DNA of 64,000 nucleotides from Pseudoalteromonas sp. NBT06-2 (lineage in GTDB: Bacteria > Pseudomonadota > Gammaproteobacteria > Enterobacterales > Alteromonadaceae). The notes under the pieces were generated by a model. The model did no database searches. It had not been told where the DNA came from and saw only the letters and a list, made by a program, of their open reading frames with translations. The DNA lies in NCBI RefSeq assembly GCF_002276045.1, contig NZ_NQMR01000034.1:1-64000 (forward strand). Direction: 5' to 3'. A program made the translations under genes and the position numbers. Below are positions 56,385 through 64,000 of this stretch, one piece after another (within the stretch, counting starts at the first letter, position 1; every line of letters starts with the position of its first letter).

Positions 56385-56981
56385 ATGGTGAAAAAGAATC
56401 AAATAAAAGTAGAATTGAGATCAGCCAAAATTCCGTATTTGGGTTTGATTGCAGAGCATTTTTGGTTTGTGATCATTAATAATAATGATCACAAAGAGCG
56501 CTGGGAAGTATGGCAAAAACCCGACTGCTGTAATACAAGTTGGGGCCATTTACATCAAGACTTATTGCCTTTTGATAGTGCAGTTGGTACTGGTATGAGT
56601 AGTGTTGAATCTGTTTTTGAAGGTAAGAACGCGTTAGCGTTAAAAGCAGTTATTAGACAATCAAAAGTAAATTATAAAAACAGAAATTGCTATTATTATT
56701 GGCCTGGCCCAAATAGTAATACTTATGTTCAAACTATGCTAAATAAGGCTAAGATTGATTTTTTTCTACCCCCTACGGCAATAGGGAAAGATTATTATGG
56801 TTGGTATGATTATTCAAAACAGTTAAATATTACTAGAATATCAACTTTAATTCTAGGTATAAAAATATGGCATGGTCACCAGTACGAACTAAATTTATTG
56901 TCTTTAACTTTTGGTGTGCATTTAAAACCATTCAAAATAATACATCCTTTTAGTCGATATCATAATTCAGAAAAAGTATGA
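56385..56981 (+). CDS. DUF3750 family protein
   Basis: About 198 residues. Signature segments YYWPGPNSNTYVQTML and FFLPPTAIGKDYYGWYD match DUF3750 as I know it. An N-terminal strand region (IAEHFWFVIINN) precedes them. No signal peptide or membrane span is obvious. The biochemical role is unknown. ATG 56385 follows GGAAAC by ten bases; ATG 56370 would add five residues. It is divergent from the rhomboid gene. Confidence 0.75.
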   Translation: MVKKNQIKVELRSAKIPYLGLIAEHFWFVIINNNDHKERWEVWQKPDCCNTSWGHLHQDLLPFDSAVGTGMSSVESVFEGKNALALKAVIRQSKVNYKNRNCYYYWPGPNSNTYVQTMLNKAKIDFFLPPTAIGKDYYGWYDYSKQLNITRISTLILGIKIWHGHQYELNLLSLTFGVHLKPFKIIHPFSRYHNSEKV

Positions 56982-57152
56982 ATTAGTAATCTTGCCCCTT
57001 TCTCATTTTATTGTATTTTTTAATGAGTACTTGACGTAATTGTGTCAGCGCATAAATAATTTTTTTACTATAAAAAATCAAAATAGTTTTTTAAATTATC
57101 ACTTTTAAGTTAAACTTGTCACTTGTGTCAACTTGAGTTTTATTAGGTTACT

Positions 57153-58754
57153 ATGCTAGCAATTTCACACTTTAGTCTAAAGACCATCAAAGGGGATATA
57201 TTTGGTGCTTTAACATCTACAATTGTGGCGCTTCCTTTTGCGCTTGCATTTGGTGTTACTTCAGGTGCAGGGGCGAGTGCCGGTATTTATTGTGCAATAT
57301 TGACTGGTTTTTTTGCCTCTTTATTTGGTGGTACCAATCAGCAAATTACAGGACCAAATACTGGTCTAACAGTGGCTATGGCTGCAATTTTAACTAACTT
57401 TGTATCTCTTTCCCCTGATAATGGTTTAGGTGCAGCATTTACCGTGGTGACATTAGCTGGACTTTTCCAGATGTTATTTGGATTACTGAAGTTAGGTAAG
57501 TATTTTATTTTGGTGTCTTACCCTGTGATTTCAGGTTTTACTTCAGGCATTGGCATATTAATAATTATATCCCAAATAGAGCCTTTATTTGGTTTGCCAT
57601 TATCAGAGCTATCTATCTCAATAAATATTTTTACAGATACAAATGTTTTGTTAGGAGTTGCGTGTTTGTTATTGCTGATGTTATGGCCTCAAAGGTTTAA
57701 TCAAATAGTACCAGGTAGCATAATCGCTTTATTAGGCGCGACTACATTTTATATACTATCTGACAGTCAGCTACCCGTCGTTGGTGCAATTTCAAGTGAA
57801 TTACCTTCTTTTTCTTCACCTGTTTGGGTAAGTTCATTAACAGGTGAAATGATTAAATCAGCATTATTAATCGCGACTTTAAGTACACTTGATTCTTTAA
57901 TGACATCTTTAACCGTTGATAGTATCAATAAGAATTTACACGACTCTGATAAAGAGCTTATAGGTCAAGGTATCGGTAATATGATTGCAGGCTTTTTTGG
58001 TGCATTGCCAGGCGGTGGTGCAACAATGCGTACGGTAACAAATATCAGAGCTGGTGGCATAACACCATTATCAGGTATGTTACATGCTTTATTTATCCTA
58101 GCCATTGTACTTTGGGCTGGTGAATATACCGCTTTCATACCTGTTGCCGTGTTATCAGCCATTTTATTTAATGTCGGTATTAATATTATTGATTGGAACT
58201 TTCTAAAGCGTTTACATCAAATCCCACTATTTAGCGTAGGGTTAATGATTTCAACCATGATTATGTCGGTAGCTGTTGACCTTGTTACTGCGGTATTAAT
58301 TGGTGTATTTGTCGCAAATTTAGTAACCATAAGGCGGTTATCTGAAATTCAGCTAGATAATTTGAGCATATTTACAGAGAAAGAAATTGCTCAATTACCT
58401 TCAGATGAAAAAGCGTTATTTGAAGTGTTATCAAATAAAGTACTATTGTTAAATATTTCTGGTCCTATCGGTTTTGGTGTAGCCAGGGGTTTAAAGCAAA
58501 GTGTTTCGCAAATAGATCAAAATAAAACTTTATTGGTTGATTTTACGCATGCGAGATTTGTCGGCATCACAAGCACCATAGCTATTGAAGAAATTATTCT
58601 AAGTTACCAAAATCAAGGTAAAGATATTTTATTAGTGTGTTTATGTGATCGTGTGCGTGAGGACTTCGACAAAATAAAGTTATTAGATAAAATTGATGCT
58701 AAACATATCTTTCAAACCCGAAAAGATGCACTTTTATACATGAATACCAAATAA
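57153..58754 (+). CDS. SulP-family anion transporter with STAS domain
   Basis: A 533-residue inner-membrane transporter with 12 or so helices. Family segments are TIVALPFALAFGVTSGAG, GGTNQQITGPNTG, FTSGIGILIIISQIE and GGGATMRTVTNIRAG. Residues about 420-533 form the cytosolic STAS domain (LLNISGPIGFGVARGLK, LVDFTHARFVGITSTIA). The substrate could be sulfate, bicarbonate or another anion; sequence alone does not decide. TTACT precedes the ATG with no strong ribosome site. The gene stands alone, with no carbonic anhydrase beside it. Confidence 0.9.
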   Translation: MLAISHFSLKTIKGDIFGALTSTIVALPFALAFGVTSGAGASAGIYCAILTGFFASLFGGTNQQITGPNTGLTVAMAAILTNFVSLSPDNGLGAAFTVVTLAGLFQMLFGLLKLGKYFILVSYPVISGFTSGIGILIIISQIEPLFGLPLSELSISINIFTDTNVLLGVACLLLLMLWPQRFNQIVPGSIIALLGATTFYILSDSQLPVVGAISSELPSFSSPVWVSSLTGEMIKSALLIATLSTLDSLMTSLTVDSINKNLHDSDKELIGQGIGNMIAGFFGALPGGGATMRTVTNIRAGGITPLSGMLHALFILAIVLWAGEYTAFIPVAVLSAILFNVGINIIDWNFLKRLHQIPLFSVGLMISTMIMSVAVDLVTAVLIGVFVANLVTIRRLSEIQLDNLSIFTEKEIAQLPSDEKALFEVLSNKVLLLNISGPIGFGVARGLKQSVSQIDQNKTLLVDFTHARFVGITSTIAIEEIILSYQNQGKDILLVCLCDRVREDFDKIKLLDKIDAKHIFQTRKDALLYMNTK

Positions 58755-58869
58755 CACCTGAATAGAAAACTCTTATTGATACAAATGTTATATTAAAGAG
58801 TAAAATAGACGCATATCACTCTTTTTAGAGCGCGCGATTAATATCCATACTTTTGTGTAATACTAATTC

Positions 58870-59120
58870 CGATAATTAAGTGACCACTCAGAGCTTATAA
58901 GGTTTTACAATTCTAGGCATGCCAGTGAATTCATGGTATTCACTTTAGAACAGAGGTAATAACGAATGTAAATTATCAAAAACTCCTTTTAGGCGGGTTT
59001 CAAAGCGCTTTATGCTGCGTTATTGGTTTTGAGGAGGGAATAACTATGGTCTGTAACCAATGCCTTGCCTAAAGCGCTTCTAATTCCAACAGAATCCTGC
59101 ATCTTGAAGTGGTTTGGGTA
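58870..59120. repeat. MITE-like family member with one intact terminus
   Basis: The right half is well preserved: AAAGCGCTTTA (59002-59012) pairs with TAAAGCGCTT (59070-59079) around GCGTTATT...AGGGAATAACT...ATGCCTTG. The end is ATCTTGAAGTGGTTTGGGTA (59101-59120), then TA. The left half (TCTAGGC near 58913, ATTCATGGTATTCAC near 58929) is diverged, and the left terminus is not recognisable. Its stem sequence differs from that of the other copies but keeps pairing. Confidence 0.7.
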
Positions 59121-59198
59121 TAATCAAAATTTTTATGAATGTTATAAGACTTTGGCTAGGTTTATAATTGCAACCGATAGATTCTGTATCAGAAAGTA

Positions 59199-59363
59199 AT
59201 GTTAATGAAACACTTGCTTATCTATTTTAGCATTATGATTGTTTCAGTAAATTTGCATGCAGATAATAGCTCAATTAATAAAATACAAAATTATGGAGAT
59301 TTAAAAGGCTTAAAAATAGGGCTTATTAAATTTAAGTTATTAAGTATTTTGATAAATATGTAA
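59199..59363 (+). pseudogene. N-terminal fragment resembling a periplasmic solute-binding protein
   Basis: A 54-codon frame after AGAAAG encodes a good signal peptide (HLLIYFSIMIVSVNLHA) followed by INKIQNYGDLKGLKIGLIK. The segment GDLKGLKIG is typical of the first strand of transporter-like binding proteins. It then ends at TAA 59361-59363 and the rest is missing. Alternatively it is a short secreted peptide. Confidence 0.4.
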
Positions 59364-59597
59364 ATAGTAATTTAAAAAACTCAGATATATATCTATATTT
59401 TATAAAATTTTCTTCTACTTAAAAAAAATAGTATTAGATAAACAAAATGCTACAAATTAAAATAACTCTCCTACACTTTAAATCGAAACCTAGTTTGTAT
59501 CAGCGTTGATACAAAAGTAAAACAAACTGCTACCCTAAAAAAAAAGTCTAGTGGTAAATTCACCTATATATTATAAGTGATGCGTACGGAGTGTTAT

Positions 59598-62180
59598 ATG
59601 AGGAATATCTATCTTTTATTTGTTCTCCTTAGTGCTTTTATTTCTGTGAATTTAGAAGCTATAAATAAAAAAACCTTTAAAAATAGACATTGGATTAAAA
59701 TTTTTGACAACCCACCAGAAGAACATTCTAATCTAAACAGTAAAGCATCAAAATCAGCTATATATAACTTAGATTTAAGTTCATTTTCAAATCATCTTTT
59801 TTCAGATAAAGAGATAATTGTAGAGTTACCACTGCCAAATGGTGATTTTGCAATATTTAATTTTCAACCATCTAGCATAATGGCACCAGGGTTATCTCTA
59901 AAATATCCGAGCATAAGAACTTTTAGTGGGTTTGAAGTAGGTAATTCAAAACATAAAGGTCGATTTGATATTTCAACTAATGGCTTTCATGGGGTATTTA
60001 TTTACAAAGGGGATAAAGTATTTATAGAGCCTATTAGTCGTAATAACAATAAGACTTATCATAGTTATTTTAGAGCAGATGCTCAAACAGTGTCAGATAA
60101 ATCAATAGGTAAAAGATTTGAACCAATAAAGGATAAATTTAGATTAGAAAATTTAAAACATGCTTATAGTTTAAAACGCACAAATAAAATAGAGCAAACT
60201 AAAGATTACCGTATAGCAATCGCAACAACGGGAGAATACAGTGAGTTTCATGGTGGCACAAAAGAAAGTACCTTAGCTGCATTAGTGACTTTACTAAATA
60301 GAGTAAATGAAATTTATCAAAATGAATTGGCTATTAAATTAGTATTAGTAAATAACAATGATACTATAGTATATACCGATAAAGACACCGATCCTTTTAA
60401 AAATACAGATGAAGATATAGATGTTATTTCAGATATAATTAATACTTCAATAGGAGTTGATAATTATGATATCGGTCATATTATAGGTACTGGAGGTGGT
60501 GGATTAGCAGGCTTTGCTGTAGTGTGCTCTGAATTTAAAGCCGAAGGTGTGACAGGAAGTGCAAGTCCTACTGGGGATGCTTTTCATGTTGACTATGTTG
60601 CTCATGAAATAGGTCATCAATTTGGAGCAGATCATACATTTAATGGATCTCTAGGTGCATGTGACGGTAATAGAGAAACCTTAAGTGCTTATGAACCAGG
60701 AAGTGCATCAACTATTATGGGGTATGCAGGAATTTGTGATGATCAAAACTTACAAAATAATTCTGATCCATATTTTCATATTCGCTCAATTGATCAAATC
60801 AGACAGTTTTCATCACAAGGCGCAACGTGTGGAACAAGCAAAACACAAAATAATCACACTCCAATTATTGATGCATTAGCTGAATTTACCATCCCTGCCA
60901 AAACGCCATTTACGTTAACAGGACAGGCAACTGATGCCGAAAATGATTCGCTATCTTATAGTTGGGAACAGTATGATTTAGGCGTTCAAAGTAGTAGTAA
61001 ACAAGATGATCAAATTGATGATGGTACAAGACCTTTATTTAGAAGTTTCTCCCCAAAAGAAACCGGCGATAGAACATTTCCTAAAATTGAAAGTATTATT
61101 GCTAATAACATCGTGTTTGGTGAAACCTTGCCGACGACTACAAGAACGTTAAATTTTAGATTAGCAGTGAGAGATGGCCAAGGAAATATCGCTGATCAAT
61201 CGGTGAAATTAAATGTAATTCAAAGTGACAATGGGTTTAATATAAATGAACCTTCCGCCTCAACAAGATGGAATGATACTGTGAATTTAGTTACTTGGGA
61301 TACTTCAAATACGCAGCAAGCGCCAGTTTCATGTAGCTATGTTGATATTTTATTGTCAACTGATTCTGGTATTAACTTTAATCATACCCTTGTGTTGAAT
61401 ACTTTAAATGATGGCTCTCAGGAAGTTGAAATTTTAGATATAAATACAAATAAAGCGCGTATTAAAGTCAAATGTAAGAATAATATATTCTTTACAATAA
61501 ATAGTAGTGATTTTGAGATTAACAGTGGATCAGCAATAGGTAGTAAACCAATATTTTCTGGTCAAAAAGATTTAGAAATAGATGAAGATATAAGTTTAGA
61601 CATTGTATTATCAGATTTGATTTTTGAAGGAAACCAACAAGTAGATTCATTGAGTTTAGCTGGCGGTGATAACTATACTTTTTCTGGTTTAAAGGTAAAA
61701 CCGAATGAAAATTTCAATGGCATATTACACATAATTGCATCAGCTAAAAAAGGTGATTTTATAAGTGAATTATTTAACATTAAAGTAATTGTCAATTCAG
61801 TAAATGACTTACCAAGTGCTAAAGCTGATTTTGAAAGTGTAGACAAAGGGTCTACTGGAAATTATATTGATGTGTTAACTAATGATACGGATATAGATAA
61901 CGATATTTTAATTATCAAAAGCTTTGAATATATAGGTATTGGAAGTGTTGAGTTATCAGGAAATAAACTGATATATACACCGGCAGTGGATTTTACCGGT
62001 GTAGAGTTAATCGCTTATAGCATTGATGATGGTAATCAAGGAACAAGTACTAATACAGTAACAATAACAGTTATGGATGAATCTGTTGAGGAAGCTAAAA
62101 AATCTTCAGGCGGTAGCTTAAGCTATTTTTTAAGTTTAATCGCTTTATTTATAGCAAGAAAAAAGCGAGTTAAAAAATGA
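59598..62180 (+). CDS. Secreted M12B-like zinc metalloprotease with GlyGly-CTERM
   Basis: About 860 residues. A signal peptide (MRNIYLLFVLLSAFISV) is followed by a propeptide (to about 200) and a reprolysin-like catalytic domain with zinc site HEIGHQFGADH (His336, Glu337, His340, His346). Ig/cadherin-like domains follow: ITGQATDAENDSLSYSW-like, a middle strand-rich part, and VDVLTNDTDIDNDILI. The C-terminus is GGSLSYFLSLIALFIARK plus a basic end, the GlyGly-CTERM sorting signal. It should be exported, then processed by a rhombosortase. GGAG lies six bases before ATG 59598, deciding the start. It overlaps the lipoprotein gene by four bases. Confidence 0.87.
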   Translation: MRNIYLLFVLLSAFISVNLEAINKKTFKNRHWIKIFDNPPEEHSNLNSKASKSAIYNLDLSSFSNHLFSDKEIIVELPLPNGDFAIFNFQPSSIMAPGLSLKYPSIRTFSGFEVGNSKHKGRFDISTNGFHGVFIYKGDKVFIEPISRNNNKTYHSYFRADAQTVSDKSIGKRFEPIKDKFRLENLKHAYSLKRTNKIEQTKDYRIAIATTGEYSEFHGGTKESTLAALVTLLNRVNEIYQNELAIKLVLVNNNDTIVYTDKDTDPFKNTDEDIDVISDIINTSIGVDNYDIGHIIGTGGGGLAGFAVVCSEFKAEGVTGSASPTGDAFHVDYVAHEIGHQFGADHTFNGSLGACDGNRETLSAYEPGSASTIMGYAGICDDQNLQNNSDPYFHIRSIDQIRQFSSQGATCGTSKTQNNHTPIIDALAEFTIPAKTPFTLTGQATDAENDSLSYSWEQYDLGVQSSSKQDDQIDDGTRPLFRSFSPKETGDRTFPKIESIIANNIVFGETLPTTTRTLNFRLAVRDGQGNIADQSVKLNVIQSDNGFNINEPSASTRWNDTVNLVTWDTSNTQQAPVSCSYVDILLSTDSGINFNHTLVLNTLNDGSQEVEILDINTNKARIKVKCKNNIFFTINSSDFEINSGSAIGSKPIFSGQKDLEIDEDISLDIVLSDLIFEGNQQVDSLSLAGGDNYTFSGLKVKPNENFNGILHIIASAKKGDFISELFNIKVIVNSVNDLPSAKADFESVDKGSTGNYIDVLTNDTDIDNDILIIKSFEYIGIGSVELSGNKLIYTPAVDFTGVELIAYSIDDGNQGTSTNTVTITVMDESVEEAKKSSGGSLSYFLSLIALFIARKKRVKK

Positions 62181-62533
62181 ATAAATACGTAGTCGCATCT
62201 ATATGTGCATTAGCAGCATGTGGTAATAGTGATGTATTACAATCTAAGCAACAGGATTTAAAAAAGCCAGTAAATAAAGTAATGAAAGCTATCGATATGG
62301 CAAAATCTCAATCAGATTTTAGATTGTATACAGCACTTGGTCGTAAATTAACAATTCCAGGCTTTGAGAATAGAAACTTTGAAACGATAAAATCTCAATG
62401 TGGACTTAGACCTATGAAAGGAACTGGAGATGTATTTAAATCAACTCAGGAAAAAAAAGAAAGGCGTTTGAAATATCAATTTGCTCGCCAGTATAATGAA
62501 ATTATGTATCTTTTATGTTTAAAAAATAGTTAA
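62177..62533 (+). CDS. Small predicted lipoprotein, function unknown
   Basis: A 118-residue protein with lipobox Leu12-Ala-Ala-Cys15 (ASICALAACGNS), so the mature protein begins at Cys15 and is lipid-anchored. The rest is polar and basic (KKERRLKYQFARQYNEIM), with two further cysteines (SQCGLRP and LLCLKNS). I recognise no family. Its ATG overlaps the stop of the metalloprotease gene (ATGA), so the two are probably translated together; it may assist the protease in export or anchoring (inferred). Confidence 0.75.
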   Translation: MNKYVVASICALAACGNSDVLQSKQQDLKKPVNKVMKAIDMAKSQSDFRLYTALGRKLTIPGFENRNFETIKSQCGLRPMKGTGDVFKSTQEKKERRLKYQFARQYNEIMYLLCLKNS

Positions 62534-62580
62534 AATAAAACTAATCAATTAGCATATATATAAAATAAGATAAAAACTTT

Positions 62581-63279
62581 ATGGCAGATAATGAAAAAAT
62601 ACTCTTAATTGATGATGATGTTGAATTAACCTCATTAATAAAGCAGTTCTTGGTAATGAATGGCTATGAAGTGGAAGTCGAGCATCATGGTGAAAAAGCG
62701 GTACTCAGTATATTAAAGTATAAACCTGATTTAATTGTATTAGATTTAATGTTGCCGGGCGTTGATGGTTTAACAATTTGTAGGCTAGTGAGGGGCGATT
62801 TTACAGGACCAATCATTATGTTAACTGCATTAAATGATGATATTGATGAGGTCACAGGTTTAGAAGTGGGTGCGGATGATTATTTATGTAAACCAATTAA
62901 ACCTCGTGTATTATTGGCTCACATTCGAGCACAATTAAGGCGGCAAACTAACTTAGCTAAATTAAATCAGCAAGATATTAAAACGGTTAATTCTGGTGAA
63001 TTAATTATTGACTCACGAAAGCGTATTGTTTCATATCATGAAAAGGAAATTGCACTTACTAGCGCGGAATTTGATTTACTGTGGGTTTTAGCTTTAAATG
63101 CTGGAAATATAATTTCTCGAGAGCAACTTCACCTTGAAATTTTCAGACTTGAATTTGACGGTTTTGATCGTTCTATTGATTTGAGAATATCTAGATTACG
63201 CAAAAAATTAGGTGATGATCCCAAAGAACCGCACATTATTAAAACAATCAGAAATAAAGGGTATTTATTATCGAATTAG
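62581..63279 (+). CDS. OmpR-family response regulator
   Basis: A 232-residue two-domain regulator. The receiver has IDDDVE, the phosphoacceptor Asp55 in LIVLDLMLPGVDG, and Lys in LCKPIKPR. The winged-helix output domain (about 135-232) has LTSAEFDLLWVLALNAG and SIDLRISRLRKKLGDDP. It resembles RstA/CpxR more than PhoB. No histidine kinase lies next to it in the window. It follows the lipoprotein gene by 47 bp and may be part of that transcript, or control the next exported protein. Confidence 0.92.
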   Translation: MADNEKILLIDDDVELTSLIKQFLVMNGYEVEVEHHGEKAVLSILKYKPDLIVLDLMLPGVDGLTICRLVRGDFTGPIIMLTALNDDIDEVTGLEVGADDYLCKPIKPRVLLAHIRAQLRRQTNLAKLNQQDIKTVNSGELIIDSRKRIVSYHEKEIALTSAEFDLLWVLALNAGNIISREQLHLEIFRLEFDGFDRSIDLRISRLRKKLGDDPKEPHIIKTIRNKGYLLSN

Positions 63280-63468
63280 TAAATAAAAACCAACATAAGA
63301 TATAGATTAATATAACTCTTTTATAATAAACTTAGCGATGGAGATAAAAATAGAGTTGATGAAATAGACAATAATATTAAAATTTATTTTTTAAATTCGT
63401 TTAAACCTTTTTATTATCAAATTGCGTCTTATTAATTAACCAAAAAAATAAAGACAAGGAAAAGCGAT

Positions 63469-64000
63469 ATGAAATGTTATCAATCAATTTTAGCAAGTGC
63501 ATTACTACTTACGATAAGCCAAGGAGCAGTAGCACATAGTAACCAGGGTGATGGACTCACATTACAAAAAACTGAAAACCTTATATTATCAACTGATAAA
63601 ATTAGTGATTTTGTGATTGCAGCGGGTTCAGGCAAGCTAAAAGTGTTTGCTTCTGATGTTGATTCAATTGAAGTTGTTGCAGAAATATATCAGCGAAATG
63701 CTCACAATGATTACTGTTTAAGTTTGAAAAAATCTGGAAAGAAAGCCAAATTAGTATCAGTATCTTGTAATCATAATAAAGATACAATAATAGATTTAAC
63801 CATAGAAGTACCGAAAGGTTTACATCTAGATGTAGAAGATGGCTCAGGGTCTGTTAATATCTCAGGTGTAGCAAGTTTGAAATTAAAAGATGGATCAGGT
63901 TCTATTAATATCAGCAAAGTTGATGGTAAAATTGAAATTAATGATGGCTCAGGCTCAATTGATATTAAGCATATTAACAATGATGTTTTCATTGAAGATG
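63469..64000 (+). CDS. DUF4097-like exported repeat protein (partial, runs off the window)
   Basis: The start of an exported protein. AAGGA lies before ATG 63469. A signal peptide (MKCYQSILASALLLTISQGA, cleavage near VAH) is followed by a strand-rich region, then repeats of about 20 residues with the core DGSGS: VEDGSGSVNISGV, LKDGSGSINISKV and INDGSGSIDIKHI. Such repeats build a right-handed beta-helix as in DUF4097/putative adhesin proteins. The frame is open to base 64000; the C-terminus is outside. It lies 190 bp after the OmpR-type regulator and is a plausible target of it. Confidence 0.8.
   Translation, partial: MKCYQSILASALLLTISQGAVAHSNQGDGLTLQKTENLILSTDKISDFVIAAGSGKLKVFASDVDSIEVVAEIYQRNAHNDYCLSLKKSGKKAKLVSVSCNHNKDTIIDLTIEVPKGLHLDVEDGSGSVNISGVASLKLKDGSGSINISKVDGKIEINDGSGSIDIKHINNDVFIED

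Larger units (their letters stand above)
58755..59597. other. Repeat-bearing intergenic region before the metalloprotease gene
   Basis: About 840 bp. It contains a partial palindromic element (58870-59120), a short open frame with a signal peptide (59199-59363), and AT-rich DNA with no other visible gene. ACTCTTTTTAGAG near 58818 is a small imperfect palindrome just after the SulP gene. The start region of the protease lies at the end. Confidence 0.5.

Overview
The window is AT-rich DNA from a marine gammaproteobacterium, most likely of the order Alteromonadales. The gene content and protein style (recCBD without ptrA, a long-chain olefin cluster oleABCD, YdjA, FklB and DUF3750 proteins, many short AT-rich intergenic repeats) fit the Colwellia/Thalassotalea neighbourhood best. 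That placement is by recognition only; no search was run. I see no rRNA, prophage or CRISPR array. There is one tRNA, tRNA-Ser(UGA).

Layout. 0-8 kb: repeats, then sppA, fadH, a DoxX-type membrane protein, a YdjA nitroreductase and a DASS carboxylate transporter. 8.2-9 kb: tRNA-Ser followed by a decayed IS110-type transposase. 9-16 kb: a signalling island made of a receiver protein, a receiver-EAL phosphodiesterase, and a compact stressosome operon (RsbR-, RsbS-, two RsbT- and RsbX-like proteins) that ends in a hybrid histidine kinase. 16.6-22 kb: a membrane protein, fklB, a membrane adenylate cyclase with a degenerate HD-GYP tail, and a peptide transporter. 22.2-27.3 kb: a decay zone with a frameshifted M48 protease, a lemA gene split by a 261-bp element, an intact sirtuin, and remnants of an esterase and of a response regulator-TPR protein. 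27.4-36.4 kb: recC-recB-recD. 36.6-41.7 kb: oleABCD plus a YbgC-like thioesterase. 42-45 kb: a small, apparently coregulated redox module (Cys-rich MarR regulator, Rof-like protein, secreted protein, CPGC redoxin). 45-59 kb: ABC exporter, an enoyl-CoA hydratase split by the same kind of element, an Na+/H+ antiporter, a secreted M18 peptidase, YbaK, DUF2982, SDR, radA, rhomboid, DUF3750 and SulP. 59-64 kb: secretion-related genes: a GlyGly-CTERM metalloprotease, a lipoprotein, an OmpR-type regulator, and the start of a DUF4097-like exported protein.

The most notable structural signal is a family of palindromic, MITE-like elements (about 260-310 bp) with TACCCAA...TTGGGTA termini and TA target duplications. 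Two copies interrupt genes. Removing the element plus one TA exactly restores lemA (197 codons) and the enoyl-CoA hydratase (266 codons). Internal stems of three copies differ in sequence but stay paired, which points to conserved folding. The best candidate for an undescribed functional system is the 42-45 kb module. Its two promoters share a TTGACA box, a TATAGTATCGA upstream box and a TCGACTCGA operator-like box over the start site, next to a MarR protein carrying a four-cysteine C-terminal cluster.
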